Source of the DNA: Caldisericia bacterium
GTDB lineage: Bacteria; Caldisericota; Caldisericia; B22-G15
Assembly: GCA_021158845.1 (NCBI GenBank)
Contig: JAGGSY010000111.1
Location: 1 to 17,547, forward strand
Length of the DNA stretch: 17,547 bases
Direction of reading: 5' to 3'
Below, piece after piece: positions 7,125-14,844 of the stretch. Every line of letters begins with the position of its first letter. Positions within the stretch are counted from its first letter, which is position 1. Made by a program: the position numbers and the translations under genes. The notes beneath the pieces are model-generated. The model was not told the origin of the DNA. It saw only the letters and a program-made list of their open reading frames with translations, and ran no database searches.

Positions 7125-8763
7125 AGAAAATCCTGTTAAAATTACATTTCTCGGTGGTCTTGGAGAAATTGGGAAGAATATGACAGTTTTTGAGGATAGA
7201 GATTCTGCATTTATCCTTGATGCAGGTTTCAAATTTCCAGAGGCAGAGATGTATGGCGTTGAACAGGTTATTCCGGACATGGGATACATTGAAACAATTA
7301 AAGATAAGTTAAAAGGGATTGTGCTTACGCATGCACATCTTGATCATATAGGGGCAATAAAGTTCGTGTTTGAAAAGATTAAGTTGCCTCTCTTTGGAAC
7401 AAAACTCACTTTAGGACTTGCCTCAACAGTTATTCCTGGAAGGTACAAACCATATGAAGAGCATGAGATAAAGCCTGGCGAAAGATTTAATGTGGGAACC
7501 TTTCAGTTAGAGGCAGTGTATGTTAATCACTCCATTCCAGATGGAGTAGGTTTTATTATAAAAAGAAAGGGCTGTGGTACTATATTTCACACAGGTGATT
7601 TTAAGATAGATGCAACTCCCATTGATGGAAGAGCAATAGATTTGCAGAGGATTGGAATGCTTGGGAGGGAAGGAGTTCTGCTTCTCCTTTCAGATTCAAC
7701 TAATGCTACAAGGGATGGTCTTACTGGTTCAGAAAGGATTGTTGGTGAAAATCTTGAGAGACTTTTCAGAAAAATAAAGGGAAGGATTATAATAACAACA
7801 TTCTCAACAAATATTCATAGAATACAGCAGATATTTGATATATCATGGAAGTTAAAGAAGAAGGTCCATGTTGATGGCAAGAGTTTTGTAAACATTATAA
7901 GTGTTGCAAAAAAACTGGGATACCTTAATATTCCCGATGGTTTAACTGTTGATATAAATGAGCTTCCCCTTATTCCTGATGAAAATCTTGTTATCCTCAC
8001 AACAGGCAGTCAGGGTGAACCTCTCTCAGGTCTTACAAGACTTTCATCTTCCACACATCAGAGGTTAAGAATTCTTCCTGGAGATACAGTTATTATTTCT
8101 GCCCATCCCATACCGGGTAACGAAGAATTTGTCAACAGGACAGTTAATAATCTCTTTTCTCTCGGTGCTGATGTCATTTACAGAGAGGAAGAGGGAATCC
8201 ATGTATCAGCCCATGTTTCGGGAGACGAATTGAAGATAATGCTTCAGCTGACAAAACCAAAGTTCTTTGTTCCAGTTCATGGAGAAACAAGGCATCTCTA
8301 TGCACATAAAAAGATTGCTCTTGATGTTGGAGTGGAGGATAAAAATGTATTTATTCTTGAAAATGGTGATTCTCTAATTGTGTATGATGATAGAGTGAGA
8401 AGAGGGAAAAGGGAAATTTCTGGAGAGTTGTTCATAGATGGTCTTGGTTTTGAGAGAGAGGAAAGTGAAGTTCTAAAGGATAGGAGATTTCTTGCAAAGG
8501 AAGGGATTGTTGCTGTTGCTCTCATAGTTAAGAAGGGAAGACTCAAGGATATTAAGTTTGCCTCAAGGGGTTTCTTTGCAGAAGATGAGCTTAAGCCAAT
8601 TCTTCAAAGTGCCAAGGATAGAATTTTAACTATTTTCTACGAAAATCACAACTATTCAAAGGATATACTTGAAAGGGACATAAATGGAGCACTCTCCTCT
8701 CTATTCTACAAAAAGACGAGGAGAAGACCGATGATTCTTACCCTTATATTTAGGGAAGAATAA
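7099..8763 (+). CDS. rnj: Ribonuclease J (metallo-beta-lactamase/beta-CASP)
   Basis: RNase J combines endonuclease and 5'-to-3' exonuclease activity in mRNA decay and rRNA maturation in bacteria. At 554 residues it is full length. It opens with KITFLGGLGEIGKNM and has the zinc motif THAHLDHIGA (His78, His80, Asp82, His83), a further His in VNHSIPDGVG (near 148) and Asp in HTGDFKID (near 170). The beta-CASP domain follows (LLLSDSTNATRDGLTGSE; TTFSTNIHRIQQI). A returning lactamase part carries HVSAHVSGDELK and FVPVHGETRH, then a C-terminal domain. The ATG overlaps the M16 gene by 26 bp and GGAGA lies about 10 nt upstream. Two exonucleases of opposite polarity (PNPase and RNase J) thus share one operon. 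Confidence 0.96.
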   Translation: MTNSKDYCKENPVKITFLGGLGEIGKNMTVFEDRDSAFILDAGFKFPEAEMYGVEQVIPDMGYIETIKDKLKGIVLTHAHLDHIGAIKFVFEKIKLPLFGTKLTLGLASTVIPGRYKPYEEHEIKPGERFNVGTFQLEAVYVNHSIPDGVGFIIKRKGCGTIFHTGDFKIDATPIDGRAIDLQRIGMLGREGVLLLLSDSTNATRDGLTGSERIVGENLERLFRKIKGRIIITTFSTNIHRIQQIFDISWKLKKKVHVDGKSFVNIISVAKKLGYLNIPDGLTVDINELPLIPDENLVILTTGSQGEPLSGLTRLSSSTHQRLRILPGDTVIISAHPIPGNEEFVNRTVNNLFSLGADVIYREEEGIHVSAHVSGDELKIMLQLTKPKFFVPVHGETRHLYAHKKIALDVGVEDKNVFILENGDSLIVYDDRVRRGKREISGELFIDGLGFEREESEVLKDRRFLAKEGIVAVALIVKKGRLKDIKFASRGFFAEDELKPILQSAKDRILTIFYENHNYSKDILERDINGALSSLFYKKTRRRPMILTLIFREE

Positions 8764-8770
8764 TACCTCC

Positions 8771-10441
8771 TTAAGGTTTTATAACCTTTATTCTATCACC
8801 TTCCTTAATCTCTGTTATATGCACTAAACTCCTTCCCTTTCCAAGATAGAAGGATAAATCTCCCTTCCTTTTTCCTAAAAGGAAAAAGTAGAGATTTAAT
8901 TTATCAATTTCATTTTCATTATAAGAGAGAGGGATCTCTATATCAAAATTGTCAAATCTTATTTTCACCCTTCCTTTCTCTAATCTTATCTTTCTAACAG
9001 TAAAATATCTTCCGCTAACGTATCTTCTACCGAATCTTATTTTCCCATAGAACTTGGGAATCTCTTCCAAGGAGTTTACCATTTTTATATCAGAACCATA
9101 TTTAACTATTCTTGAAATTATAACAGGTTTGTTTAAAAATATTTTAAGCGTTATTTCTCTTACATTCATCTTCTTTCTATTCATAAGTGATAGCAAAAAT
9201 TCAGAGAATCTATTTATGGATGGAGGTCTTATAGGTGCCAAGGTAAGAGAGAGAAATTTCTCTATTTTTTTAATGTTTGCTCTGCCTTTGACCACCCTCT
9301 TGAGGTAATTAATTCTACTACGGACCTTTCTGAGTATTTTTAATTTTATCTGTATTTCTCTACTTTTGTTTCCCTTCCTTAAATTTTTAATGTGCTTTTT
9401 AAGTCCCCTCTCTCTGATTTTTAATCTTTCAAGTTCTTTAAATCTTCCAAAATCAATTATCTCCTTAACCCCATTTACCATCTCTTCAAAGGTCATCCCT
9501 ATATCCTGTGGGGTCTTTACAAGGAGTGTGGATAGGATTTCATCTGGCTTTAAGGGATGTGGATAAATTTTTTCTGTTTTTTCTACAAAAACTTCATCTA
9601 CTATTTCTCCCTCTATACTGTGTAATTTAAGAAAGAGATTATCAATTCCCTGTCCAATTAGAAAGAAGCTTGTATCTTCTATGGAAAAAATTTCATTCCC
9701 AAAGGCAATCTCTTCTTCAATCCTTCTCTTTTCTTTCTTCTTTGTTTTTAGAAACCTCAAATTTACATCAAATATAGTTTCAGGAAAGGGATAACCAAAG
9801 TAAAGATGGTCAAAGAGTAATGCCTTAAATATTGAGCTTACTGCATAGGAGTGGGAAAAGAGGTCTATGTCATTTGCTCCCCTTCTTGTATCTGATATTC
9901 CTTCCTTAAGGAAAAGTTTTAAAGCCCATATTATCTTATCTCTTCTAAACTCTTTAAAGAATAAGTCAACAAATTTCTCAAGTCTTACTCTTAAGTAAGA
10001 TAGTCTAACATAATCCACCCTTCTTTCCTTTAAAAAGAAGTTAGAAAGGAAGGTTTTATTAAATTCCTGTTTACCTGAATTCGGAGGATTGGATGAATCA
10101 AACCTATCAGCTATTTGAAGTAGTTTAATTAAAGGATTTTTATCAAATGTTCTGCATTTCTCCTTATGTTTACATCTTTCACATCCATGATGGGCGCAGA
10201 TAAAATGTATTGGAGCAATACCATCTGAAATTAAATCAATTTCGTCAAATCTTTCTTTTAGGGGGGTAAAAAGAAATTTCCTTAGATTTGGAGGAAAAGG
10301 ATCATTAAGTATTAAGACAGCGTGAGAATCTTTTATTGGAGAATCGGGATCCTTGCTTAATATAAATTCATGGGATAGTTTTCCAATGTCATGAAATAGA
10401 GATGATACCTCTAAATCAATTATAAATTTGTTTATATCCAT
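8771..10441 (-). CDS. Large HD-domain protein resembling the Cas10/Csx11 N-terminal region, no palm domain
   Basis: I do not recognise this 556-residue protein as a named family. Its first ~210 residues carry motifs of the permuted HD domain of Cas10-type CRISPR proteins: SLFHDIGKLSHEF (His17-Asp18), CAHHGCERCKHKEKC (His84-His85 with Cys82, Cys87, Cys90, Cys96, perhaps a metal knuckle), LLQIADRFDSS (Asp112), and ISDTRRGANDIDLFSHSYAVSSIFKALL (about 179-207), similar to the DTR...DISLYDHS segment of Csm1 and its Csx11 counterpart. No GGDD or other palm motif follows. Instead there is a variable middle, a very basic helical stretch (about 330-395) and a beta-rich C-terminus. HD proteins of this kind are metal-dependent phosphohydrolases or nucleases; the actual substrate is unknown. 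It starts 6 nt after the tmRNA 3' end, has no visible Shine-Dalgarno, and its stop is 7 bp from that of rnj. No CRISPR array or cas gene is nearby. Confidence 0.75.
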   Translation of the reverse strand: MDINKFIIDLEVSSLFHDIGKLSHEFILSKDPDSPIKDSHAVLILNDPFPPNLRKFLFTPLKERFDEIDLISDGIAPIHFICAHHGCERCKHKEKCRTFDKNPLIKLLQIADRFDSSNPPNSGKQEFNKTFLSNFFLKERRVDYVRLSYLRVRLEKFVDLFFKEFRRDKIIWALKLFLKEGISDTRRGANDIDLFSHSYAVSSIFKALLFDHLYFGYPFPETIFDVNLRFLKTKKKEKRRIEEEIAFGNEIFSIEDTSFFLIGQGIDNLFLKLHSIEGEIVDEVFVEKTEKIYPHPLKPDEILSTLLVKTPQDIGMTFEEMVNGVKEIIDFGRFKELERLKIRERGLKKHIKNLRKGNKSREIQIKLKILRKVRSRINYLKRVVKGRANIKKIEKFLSLTLAPIRPPSINRFSEFLLSLMNRKKMNVREITLKIFLNKPVIISRIVKYGSDIKMVNSLEEIPKFYGKIRFGRRYVSGRYFTVRKIRLEKGRVKIRFDNFDIEIPLSYNENEIDKLNLYFFLLGKRKGDLSFYLGKGRSLVHITEIKEGDRIKVIKP

Positions 10442-10447
10442 TAGATT

Positions 10448-10802
10448 TGGTGGAGGCGGCGGGAATCGAACCCGCGTCCACGGAAGTTCAGTTTAAATCT
10501 TCTACAGGCTTAGCCTGTGATTCTTTCTCTTCTCTTCTTCCTCCACAGGCAGAGGAAGGAGAGCGTATCCTCAGTAGATTCAACCTTCACCCCTGAGGAG
10601 CAGGTGAAGGCAGGTCTCCTTTCGGCGTCGGTTAGATGAGGGCAAGGAGACAAGCCAACTCACCTAACCGGCAGTAGACCTTAAGCTACTGCGTATGCAT
10701 AGTTTGTGTTGGCATTTTTTCTTCTTGAGGGTTTTAAGAGGTTCCCTCAAACCTCGCCTGCAGATTTAAACCTCCGTTCCGTGTCGAAGTCCTTTCGCCC
10801 CC
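10448..10802 (-). ncRNA. ssrA: Transfer-messenger RNA (tmRNA)
   Basis: A one-piece tmRNA that rescues stalled ribosomes together with SmpB. On the minus strand the 5' end GGGGGCGAAAGGACTTCGAC and the 3' end (T arm GCGGGTTCGATTCCCGC, then CGCCTCCACCA) form the alanine-tRNA-like domain. The stem GGGGGCG/CGCCTCC pairs over 7 bp with one G-U, and CCA is encoded. The tag frame reads ANTNYAYAVA from resume codon GCC to TAA at 10681-10683. A hairpin GCAGTAG/CTACTGC encloses the stop. Further pseudoknot arms are visible downstream, for example CTTCACC/GGTGAAG and CGGTTAG/CTAACCG. The tag ends in AVA rather than the common ALAA, but keeps the small hydrophobic end read by proteases such as ClpXP. Confidence 0.96.
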
Positions 10803-10815
10803 AGATTCTATATAT

Positions 10816-10824
10816 ATTATACCA
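10816..10824 (-). promoter_or_regulatory. Putative tmRNA promoter, extended -10
   Basis: The minus strand carries TGG followed by a perfect TATAAT, 13 nt before the mature tmRNA 5' end, allowing a short leader for RNase P to remove. The -10 hexamer contains the TAA stop codon of deoB, so the promoter sits in the end of that gene. The -35 is weak (TTTCTT-like). Confidence 0.6.
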
Positions 10825-11977
10825 CAATGTCACTTAAGAAACTTTTTCCAGCATATGTTTTTATCCCAAATATATCACCTATGGTTGCTCCAAGATCAGA
10901 GAATTTTCTTATCCCAATAAAGTTATTCTCCTTCACTCCTTTACCATAGATAAACACAGGAACCCTCTCTCTTGTGTGATCTGTGTGTTTTTTAAATGTT
11001 GGGTCATTTCCATGATCTGCTGTAATGAACATTAAATCATTATCTGTTAAATAAGGAAGGTAATTCCCAAGGAATCCATCAAACTCAAGAAGTGCACTTG
11101 AGAAACCCCATAGATTTCTTCTGTGTCCATACCTCATATCAAAATCAACAAGGTTTGTAAATATAAGTTGGACATCCTTCCTTTCAATTGTTACTTTGAG
11201 AAGCTCTGCCATGTTTTCAGTGTTATTATCAACATGCACCGTTTCAGAAAAACCTCTGTGAGCAAAAAGATCATAAACCTTCCCTATACCAAAGACCTTA
11301 AGCCCCTTCTTTATCATTAAATCAAGAAGTGTATCCTTTGGTGGCGGAAGGGAGAAATCTTTTCTCTCCGGTGTTCTCCAGAAGTGTCCTGGTTTTCCTG
11401 TAAATGGTCTTGCAATTACTCTTGCTACAGCATGTTCACCCTTTAATATCTCTCTTGCAATTTCACACATTTTGTAAAGTTCTTCCACAGGGATAACATC
11501 CTTGTGTGCTGCAATCTGAAACACAGAATCAGCAGAGGTATAAACTATTGGATAACCTGTCTTTATATGCTCTCCCCCGAGTTTCTTTATTATTTCCGTC
11601 CCAGAGGCAGGTTTGTTCCATAGCACCTTTCTACCAATTCTCTTCTCAAATTCCTTTATTATCTCCTCTGGGAAACCATCTGGATAAACAGGGAAAGGTT
11701 TTTCAAGTGGTACCCCCATTAGCTCCCAATGACCTGTAGTTGAATCTTTACCAGGTGATACTTCTTCTAAAATTCCATAGGAACCCAGTGTTTTTTCATC
11801 TTTCTTGTAGAGAATATTCATAAGCCCAAGTCTCTCAAGATTGGGAAATTTAAAACCAGATTCCTCAACAACATGAAGTAGAGTATTTGCTCCCTTATCT
11901 CCATACTTCTCTGCATCAGGAGCATTTCCTGCTCCCACTCCATCAAGAATTATTACTATGACTCTTTTTATTTCCAT
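10817..11977 (-). CDS. deoB: Phosphopentomutase
   Basis: It interconverts ribose-1-phosphate or deoxyribose-1-phosphate with the 5-phosphate forms in nucleoside salvage. It belongs to the alkaline-phosphatase superfamily and uses two manganese ions. Its 386 residues are the usual length. The N-terminal metal motif VIILDGVGAGNAPDAEKYGDKG, the phosphorylated Thr region DSTTGHWELMG, and the C-terminal metal motifs FITADHGNDPTFKKHTDHTRERVP are all present. The ATG at 11977 follows a strong Shine-Dalgarno, GGAGGAAGG, and lies inside the end of xerD (35 bp overlap). The same xerD-deoB adjacency occurs in Bacillus (ripX-drm), where a purine nucleoside phosphorylase gene normally follows; here tmRNA comes next. 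Confidence 0.97.
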   Translation of the reverse strand: MEIKRVIVIILDGVGAGNAPDAEKYGDKGANTLLHVVEESGFKFPNLERLGLMNILYKKDEKTLGSYGILEEVSPGKDSTTGHWELMGVPLEKPFPVYPDGFPEEIIKEFEKRIGRKVLWNKPASGTEIIKKLGGEHIKTGYPIVYTSADSVFQIAAHKDVIPVEELYKMCEIAREILKGEHAVARVIARPFTGKPGHFWRTPERKDFSLPPPKDTLLDLMIKKGLKVFGIGKVYDLFAHRGFSETVHVDNNTENMAELLKVTIERKDVQLIFTNLVDFDMRYGHRRNLWGFSSALLEFDGFLGNYLPYLTDNDLMFITADHGNDPTFKKHTDHTRERVPVFIYGKGVKENNFIGIRKFSDLGATIGDIFGIKTYAGKSFLSDIVV

Positions 11978-12851
11978 TTTCCTTCCTCCATAAAGGATGA
12001 GAGGAGAGATAAACTTCTCTCAACCTCTCCTTTGTAAGATGAGTATAAATTTGTGTTGTTGATATGTCAACATGACCCAAAAGTTCCTGAACACTTCTTA
12101 AATCTGCTCCTCTCTCAAGTAGATGTGTTGCAAAGGAGTGCCTTAACATGTGTGGATGAACCTTTTTCCTTATTCTTGCTTTCTTTGCATATTTGTTAAG
12201 AATTGCGTTGATAAATTGTCTGAGTATCCTTTCGCCTTTTCTACTGACAAAGAGATATTCTGATGTAATACCCTTTTTTTCTCTCTCTTTAAGATATTTC
12301 TTTAAAACATCCTTTGCCCTTTCTCCAAAAGGAACTATTCTTTCTTTACTACCCTTACCAAAACACTTTAAAAATCCATTTTTCATATCAATGTCTTTAA
12401 CCTTAAGGCCTGTAAGCTCAGATACCCTTAACCCACAGCTGTACAGTAACTCCACTATTGCTCTGTCCCGTTTTCCTCTAAAAGAGTTTTCTGGTATTGC
12501 ATTAAGTATTTTTTCTATCTCCTCTAAAGATAAAACTTCAGGAAGTCTTTTATCTTTTTTTGGAAGGGAGATGTCAACTGTGGGATCTTTTTCAATCTTC
12601 CCTTCTCTCAATAGAAAGGCATAGAATGACCTTACACTGGAGATTTTCCTTCTAAGGGTTGTGGGTTTAAGTCTCCTTTTTGAGAGTTTCATTAAAAATT
12701 CAAAGATGTCCCTCTTTGTTACCTCAAGAGGATCCCTGCCATTAAGAAACTCTTTGAAACTTCTTAAATCATTCTTATATGCAGATATTGTGTTTTTTGA
12801 GTATTCTCTCTCTACCTCAAGAAAGTAAAAGAAATTTTCAAAGGGATCCAT
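11943..12851 (-). CDS. xerD: Tyrosine recombinase XerD-like
   Basis: This site-specific recombinase resolves chromosome dimers at dif sites at the septum, usually with a partner Xer. From ATG 12851 it has 302 residues, the family norm. The N-terminal SAM-like DNA-binding core domain contains YSKNTISAYKNDLRSFKEFL. The catalytic domain shows Arg in SCGLRVSELTGLK (near 140), a beta-hairpin Lys in FGKGSKERIVPF, HxxR in HPHMLRHSFATHLL (near 230), His in ELLGHVDISTTQ, and nucleophile Tyr in TQIYTHLT (near 270). ATG 12851, preceded by AAGG at a normal distance, is preferred to the TTG at 12878, which would deepen the overlap with the Nudix gene. Its place between nudF and deoB supports XerD over XerC or an integrase. 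Confidence 0.92.
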   Translation of the reverse strand: MDPFENFFYFLEVEREYSKNTISAYKNDLRSFKEFLNGRDPLEVTKRDIFEFLMKLSKRRLKPTTLRRKISSVRSFYAFLLREGKIEKDPTVDISLPKKDKRLPEVLSLEEIEKILNAIPENSFRGKRDRAIVELLYSCGLRVSELTGLKVKDIDMKNGFLKCFGKGSKERIVPFGERAKDVLKKYLKEREKKGITSEYLFVSRKGERILRQFINAILNKYAKKARIRKKVHPHMLRHSFATHLLERGADLRSVQELLGHVDISTTQIYTHLTKERLREVYLSSHPLWRKENGNKKSHSNNS

Positions 12852-13365
12852 AGTTTGCCTTAAGATAGGAGAGTGCAAAAGCTGTTTTAAGATCCTTTAT
12901 TTCTCCTCTTTCAAGCATCTCAAAGGCTTCTTTCAGCGGAACTTCAATAACTTTATCTATCTCACCAGGGTGCATAAATTCCCTTGTCTTAAATTTTATA
13001 TCTCTTGCAAGAAATATATGTATTACCTCATTTGTAAAACCAGGAGAAGAAATAAAAGAACCAATCTTTTTGAGATTTCCCTCAAAACCTGTTTCTTCCA
13101 AAAGCTCCCTTCTTGCACACTCCTCTGGATCTTCCCCTTTCTTTAACTTACCTGCAGGTATTTCAATAAGCTCCTCTTCAATGGGAGACCTAAACTGCTT
13201 CACAAGAATAACACTTTCACCTTTAACAGGTATTATACCTACGGCACCTGGGTGAAACACCAACTCTCTCTCACTCTCTCTTTCTTCGTTTACAACCACT
13301 TTTCTTAAAACAACCTTAAGGAGTCTTCCATTAAAGACAACCTTTTCTGAAATTTTCCTTTCCAT
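12838..13365 (-). CDS. nudF: Nudix hydrolase, ADP-ribose pyrophosphatase type
   Basis: It probably hydrolyses ADP-ribose to AMP and ribose-5-phosphate, limiting a reactive NAD+ breakdown product. The 175-residue protein carries a perfect Nudix box (GX5EX7REUXEEXGU) at 72-94: GKLKKGEDPEECARRELLEE followed by TGF. A Pro (108, in SSPGFTNE) lies about 15 residues after the box, the marker position of ADP-ribose pyrophosphatases. The upstream EELIEIPAG is also typical. Its end overlaps the preferred xerD start by 14 bp and it begins 3 bp after the M20 peptidase stop, so it is mid-operon. Bacillus also has nudF close upstream of xerD. Ribose-5-phosphate is also the product of DeoB nearby, which may be why the genes travel together (inference). 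Confidence 0.88.
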   Translation of the reverse strand: MERKISEKVVFNGRLLKVVLRKVVVNEERESERELVFHPGAVGIIPVKGESVILVKQFRSPIEEELIEIPAGKLKKGEDPEECARRELLEETGFEGNLKKIGSFISSPGFTNEVIHIFLARDIKFKTREFMHPGEIDKVIEVPLKEAFEMLERGEIKDLKTAFALSYLKANYGSL

Positions 13366-13368
13366 TTT

Positions 13369-14442
13369 TTACTCTTTAAAGTACTCTACTATAATCTCCT
13401 CTACCATCTTTTCTGAATTTATAAGATCCTCTACAAGAATTGTTTCATTTGGAGTGTGAACATTTGTCATACCTGTTCCAAGAACAGCACACTTTATTCC
13501 CTTTGTGTAGAATATGTTGGCATCAGATCCTCCCATGGATGGCTCAAGTGTAAATTCAAGTGAAAGTTTCTTTGATACCCTCTTTATAATTTCTATTAAT
13601 CTATCATTCTCGTCTAATTTATACCCATTGTATTCTCTGTTTAGTTTATACTCTATCCTTCCTTCACCAGACTCTACCTCTTTAATGAATGTGTCTATCA
13701 TTTCATCTGTTATCTTTATAAGTTTCTCTTCTTCTCTACTTCTTGCCTCACCCCATATCTCAGTGTAATCAGGTATTACATTTGTTGCAGATCCTCCTTT
13801 TATAAAGCCTATATTTGCAGTAGTTTCAAAGTCAATTTTCCCTAAATTCAATTTACTTATAGCTTTAGAGGCAAGTTGAATTGCATTTATTCCCTTTTCT
13901 GGCTCAACTCCTGCATGAGCTGACCTTCCATATACAAAAAACTTCAAGGTGTTGTGAAATGGAGATGAAGATATAACATAGCCAGGTCTTCCGTGGGAGT
14001 CAAGAACATACCCTTCTTTTGCCTTTATCCTTTCAATTTCTATACTTTTTGCACCATTTAATCCTACTTCCTCTCCCGCTGTTAGGACAATATCTATCCT
14101 TCCAGTAAAAGAACCTTTTTTTCTTTTTACAGCTTCGAGTATGGCAACTACACCAGATTTATCATCTGCTCCAAGAATTGTAGTTCCATCTGTTTTTATT
14201 ACTCCGTCCTCAATAATTACCTTTATCTCATCCTTCTCCACAGGCACAGTATCAATGTGTGCATTTAAAAAGAGGGCTTTTTCGCCCTCCCCTATGGAAA
14301 GATACATGTTCCCAATTTTATCAATTTCCCATTTTCCAAGTTCAGAGTAAAGTTCAAGAATTTTTTCTCTTACCCTCTCCTCCCTGCCTGATGGTGAAGG
14401 GATCTTCGCAAGTTCAACAAATTTTTCAACTACTTCTTCCAT
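13369..14442 (-). CDS. M20 family metallopeptidase, PepT-like
   Basis: A cytosolic di-zinc aminopeptidase or deacylase of 357 residues, typical of the short tripeptidase-T-like M20 group. Metal-site residues are all readable: His62 in LNAHIDTVPV (with Asp64), bridging Asp93 in ILGADDKSG, catalytic Glu124 with Glu125 in TAGEEVG, Asp148 in YVLDSHG, and the C-terminal His in TNVHTPNE. The lid and dimerisation domain starts near GRSAHAGVEPEKGINAI. It starts directly after the coiled-coil gene, with an AGGAAG ribosome site within that gene, and stops 3 bp before nudF. Exact substrate cannot be told from sequence; tripeptides or other small peptides are likely by family. Confidence 0.9.
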   Translation of the reverse strand: MEEVVEKFVELAKIPSPSGREERVREKILELYSELGKWEIDKIGNMYLSIGEGEKALFLNAHIDTVPVEKDEIKVIIEDGVIKTDGTTILGADDKSGVVAILEAVKRKKGSFTGRIDIVLTAGEEVGLNGAKSIEIERIKAKEGYVLDSHGRPGYVISSSPFHNTLKFFVYGRSAHAGVEPEKGINAIQLASKAISKLNLGKIDFETTANIGFIKGGSATNVIPDYTEIWGEARSREEEKLIKITDEMIDTFIKEVESGEGRIEYKLNREYNGYKLDENDRLIEIIKRVSKKLSLEFTLEPSMGGSDANIFYTKGIKCAVLGTGMTNVHTPNETILVEDLINSEKMVEEIIVEYFKE

Positions 14443-14802
14443 TTACTCTTCCTTCTTCTCCTCTACCTTTTTAATCTCTTCCTCCACTTTTTTAACTTCC
14501 TCTTCCTTTATCTCTGCCTCTTTTCTTATCCTTTCTATCTCTTCATTCTTTGCCTTTATCTCTTCTTCTATTTTCTTAATTTCTTCAAGCACTGAACTTA
14601 CAAAGTCAAGAATCTCGTCTCCCTTTTTGCCCTCTTTGAACAAAGCATATATCTTTTCTCCAAGCTCTTTAAACTTTCCACCTTTCTTTGTTTCAAGGAA
14701 AAGAATATCTTTCTTAAGATTTGCAATTTGAGCAAAGTCCTTTGTCCTTTCAGCACCAACTTGGAGTCCCTTTTTAATCTTATCCCATATACTTTCTGCC
14801 AT
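14443..14802 (-). CDS. Small coiled-coil protein of unknown function
   Basis: A 119-residue highly charged protein with no named family that I recognise. The N-terminal ~60 residues (MAESIWDKIKKGLQVGAERTK, then FKELGEKIYALFKEGKKG) look like an amphipathic helical domain of the kind found in phasin- or YtxH-like small proteins. The last ~55 residues are a continuous Glu/Lys/Ile heptad coiled coil (KKIEEEIKAKNEEIERIRKE and on). No membrane segment or cysteine is present. The ATG at 14802 is preceded by AAGGAGGTGA, fully complementary to the 16S tail. A GTG at 14811 belongs to that Shine-Dalgarno and is not the start. It leads the operon M20-nudF-xerD-deoB, and the strong ribosome site suggests abundant expression. 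Confidence 0.8.
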   Translation of the reverse strand: MAESIWDKIKKGLQVGAERTKDFAQIANLKKDILFLETKKGGKFKELGEKIYALFKEGKKGDEILDFVSSVLEEIKKIEEEIKAKNEEIERIRKEAEIKEEEVKKVEEEIKKVEEKKEE

Positions 14803-14844
14803 TTTTATCACCTCCTTATTAGTGATTTTTTAGACTCATAAATA

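Noticed and set aside
8773..8788. Hairpin AAGGTT-TTAT-AACCTT as a terminator between rnj and the HD gene
   Set aside because: The stem is only 6 bp, mostly A/T, has no proper T-run, and lies in the last codons of the HD gene. It might act weakly but cannot be supported.
8771..10441. Complete Cas10 of a type III CRISPR system
   Set aside because: No GGDD cyclase motif, no palm-sized domain pair, no cas genes and no direct-repeat array were seen anywhere in the window.
11943..12851. Phage or integron integrase marking a mobile element at the tmRNA gene
   Set aside because: tmRNA is a common integration site, but this recombinase has XerD length and lies in the conserved nudF-xerD-deoB order. 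No duplicated ssrA 3' end or att repeat was seen.
12852..12878. TTG start that lengthens xerD by 9 residues
   Set aside because: It would overlap the Nudix gene by 41 bp, while the ATG at 12851 has AAGG at the right distance and gives the usual XerD length.
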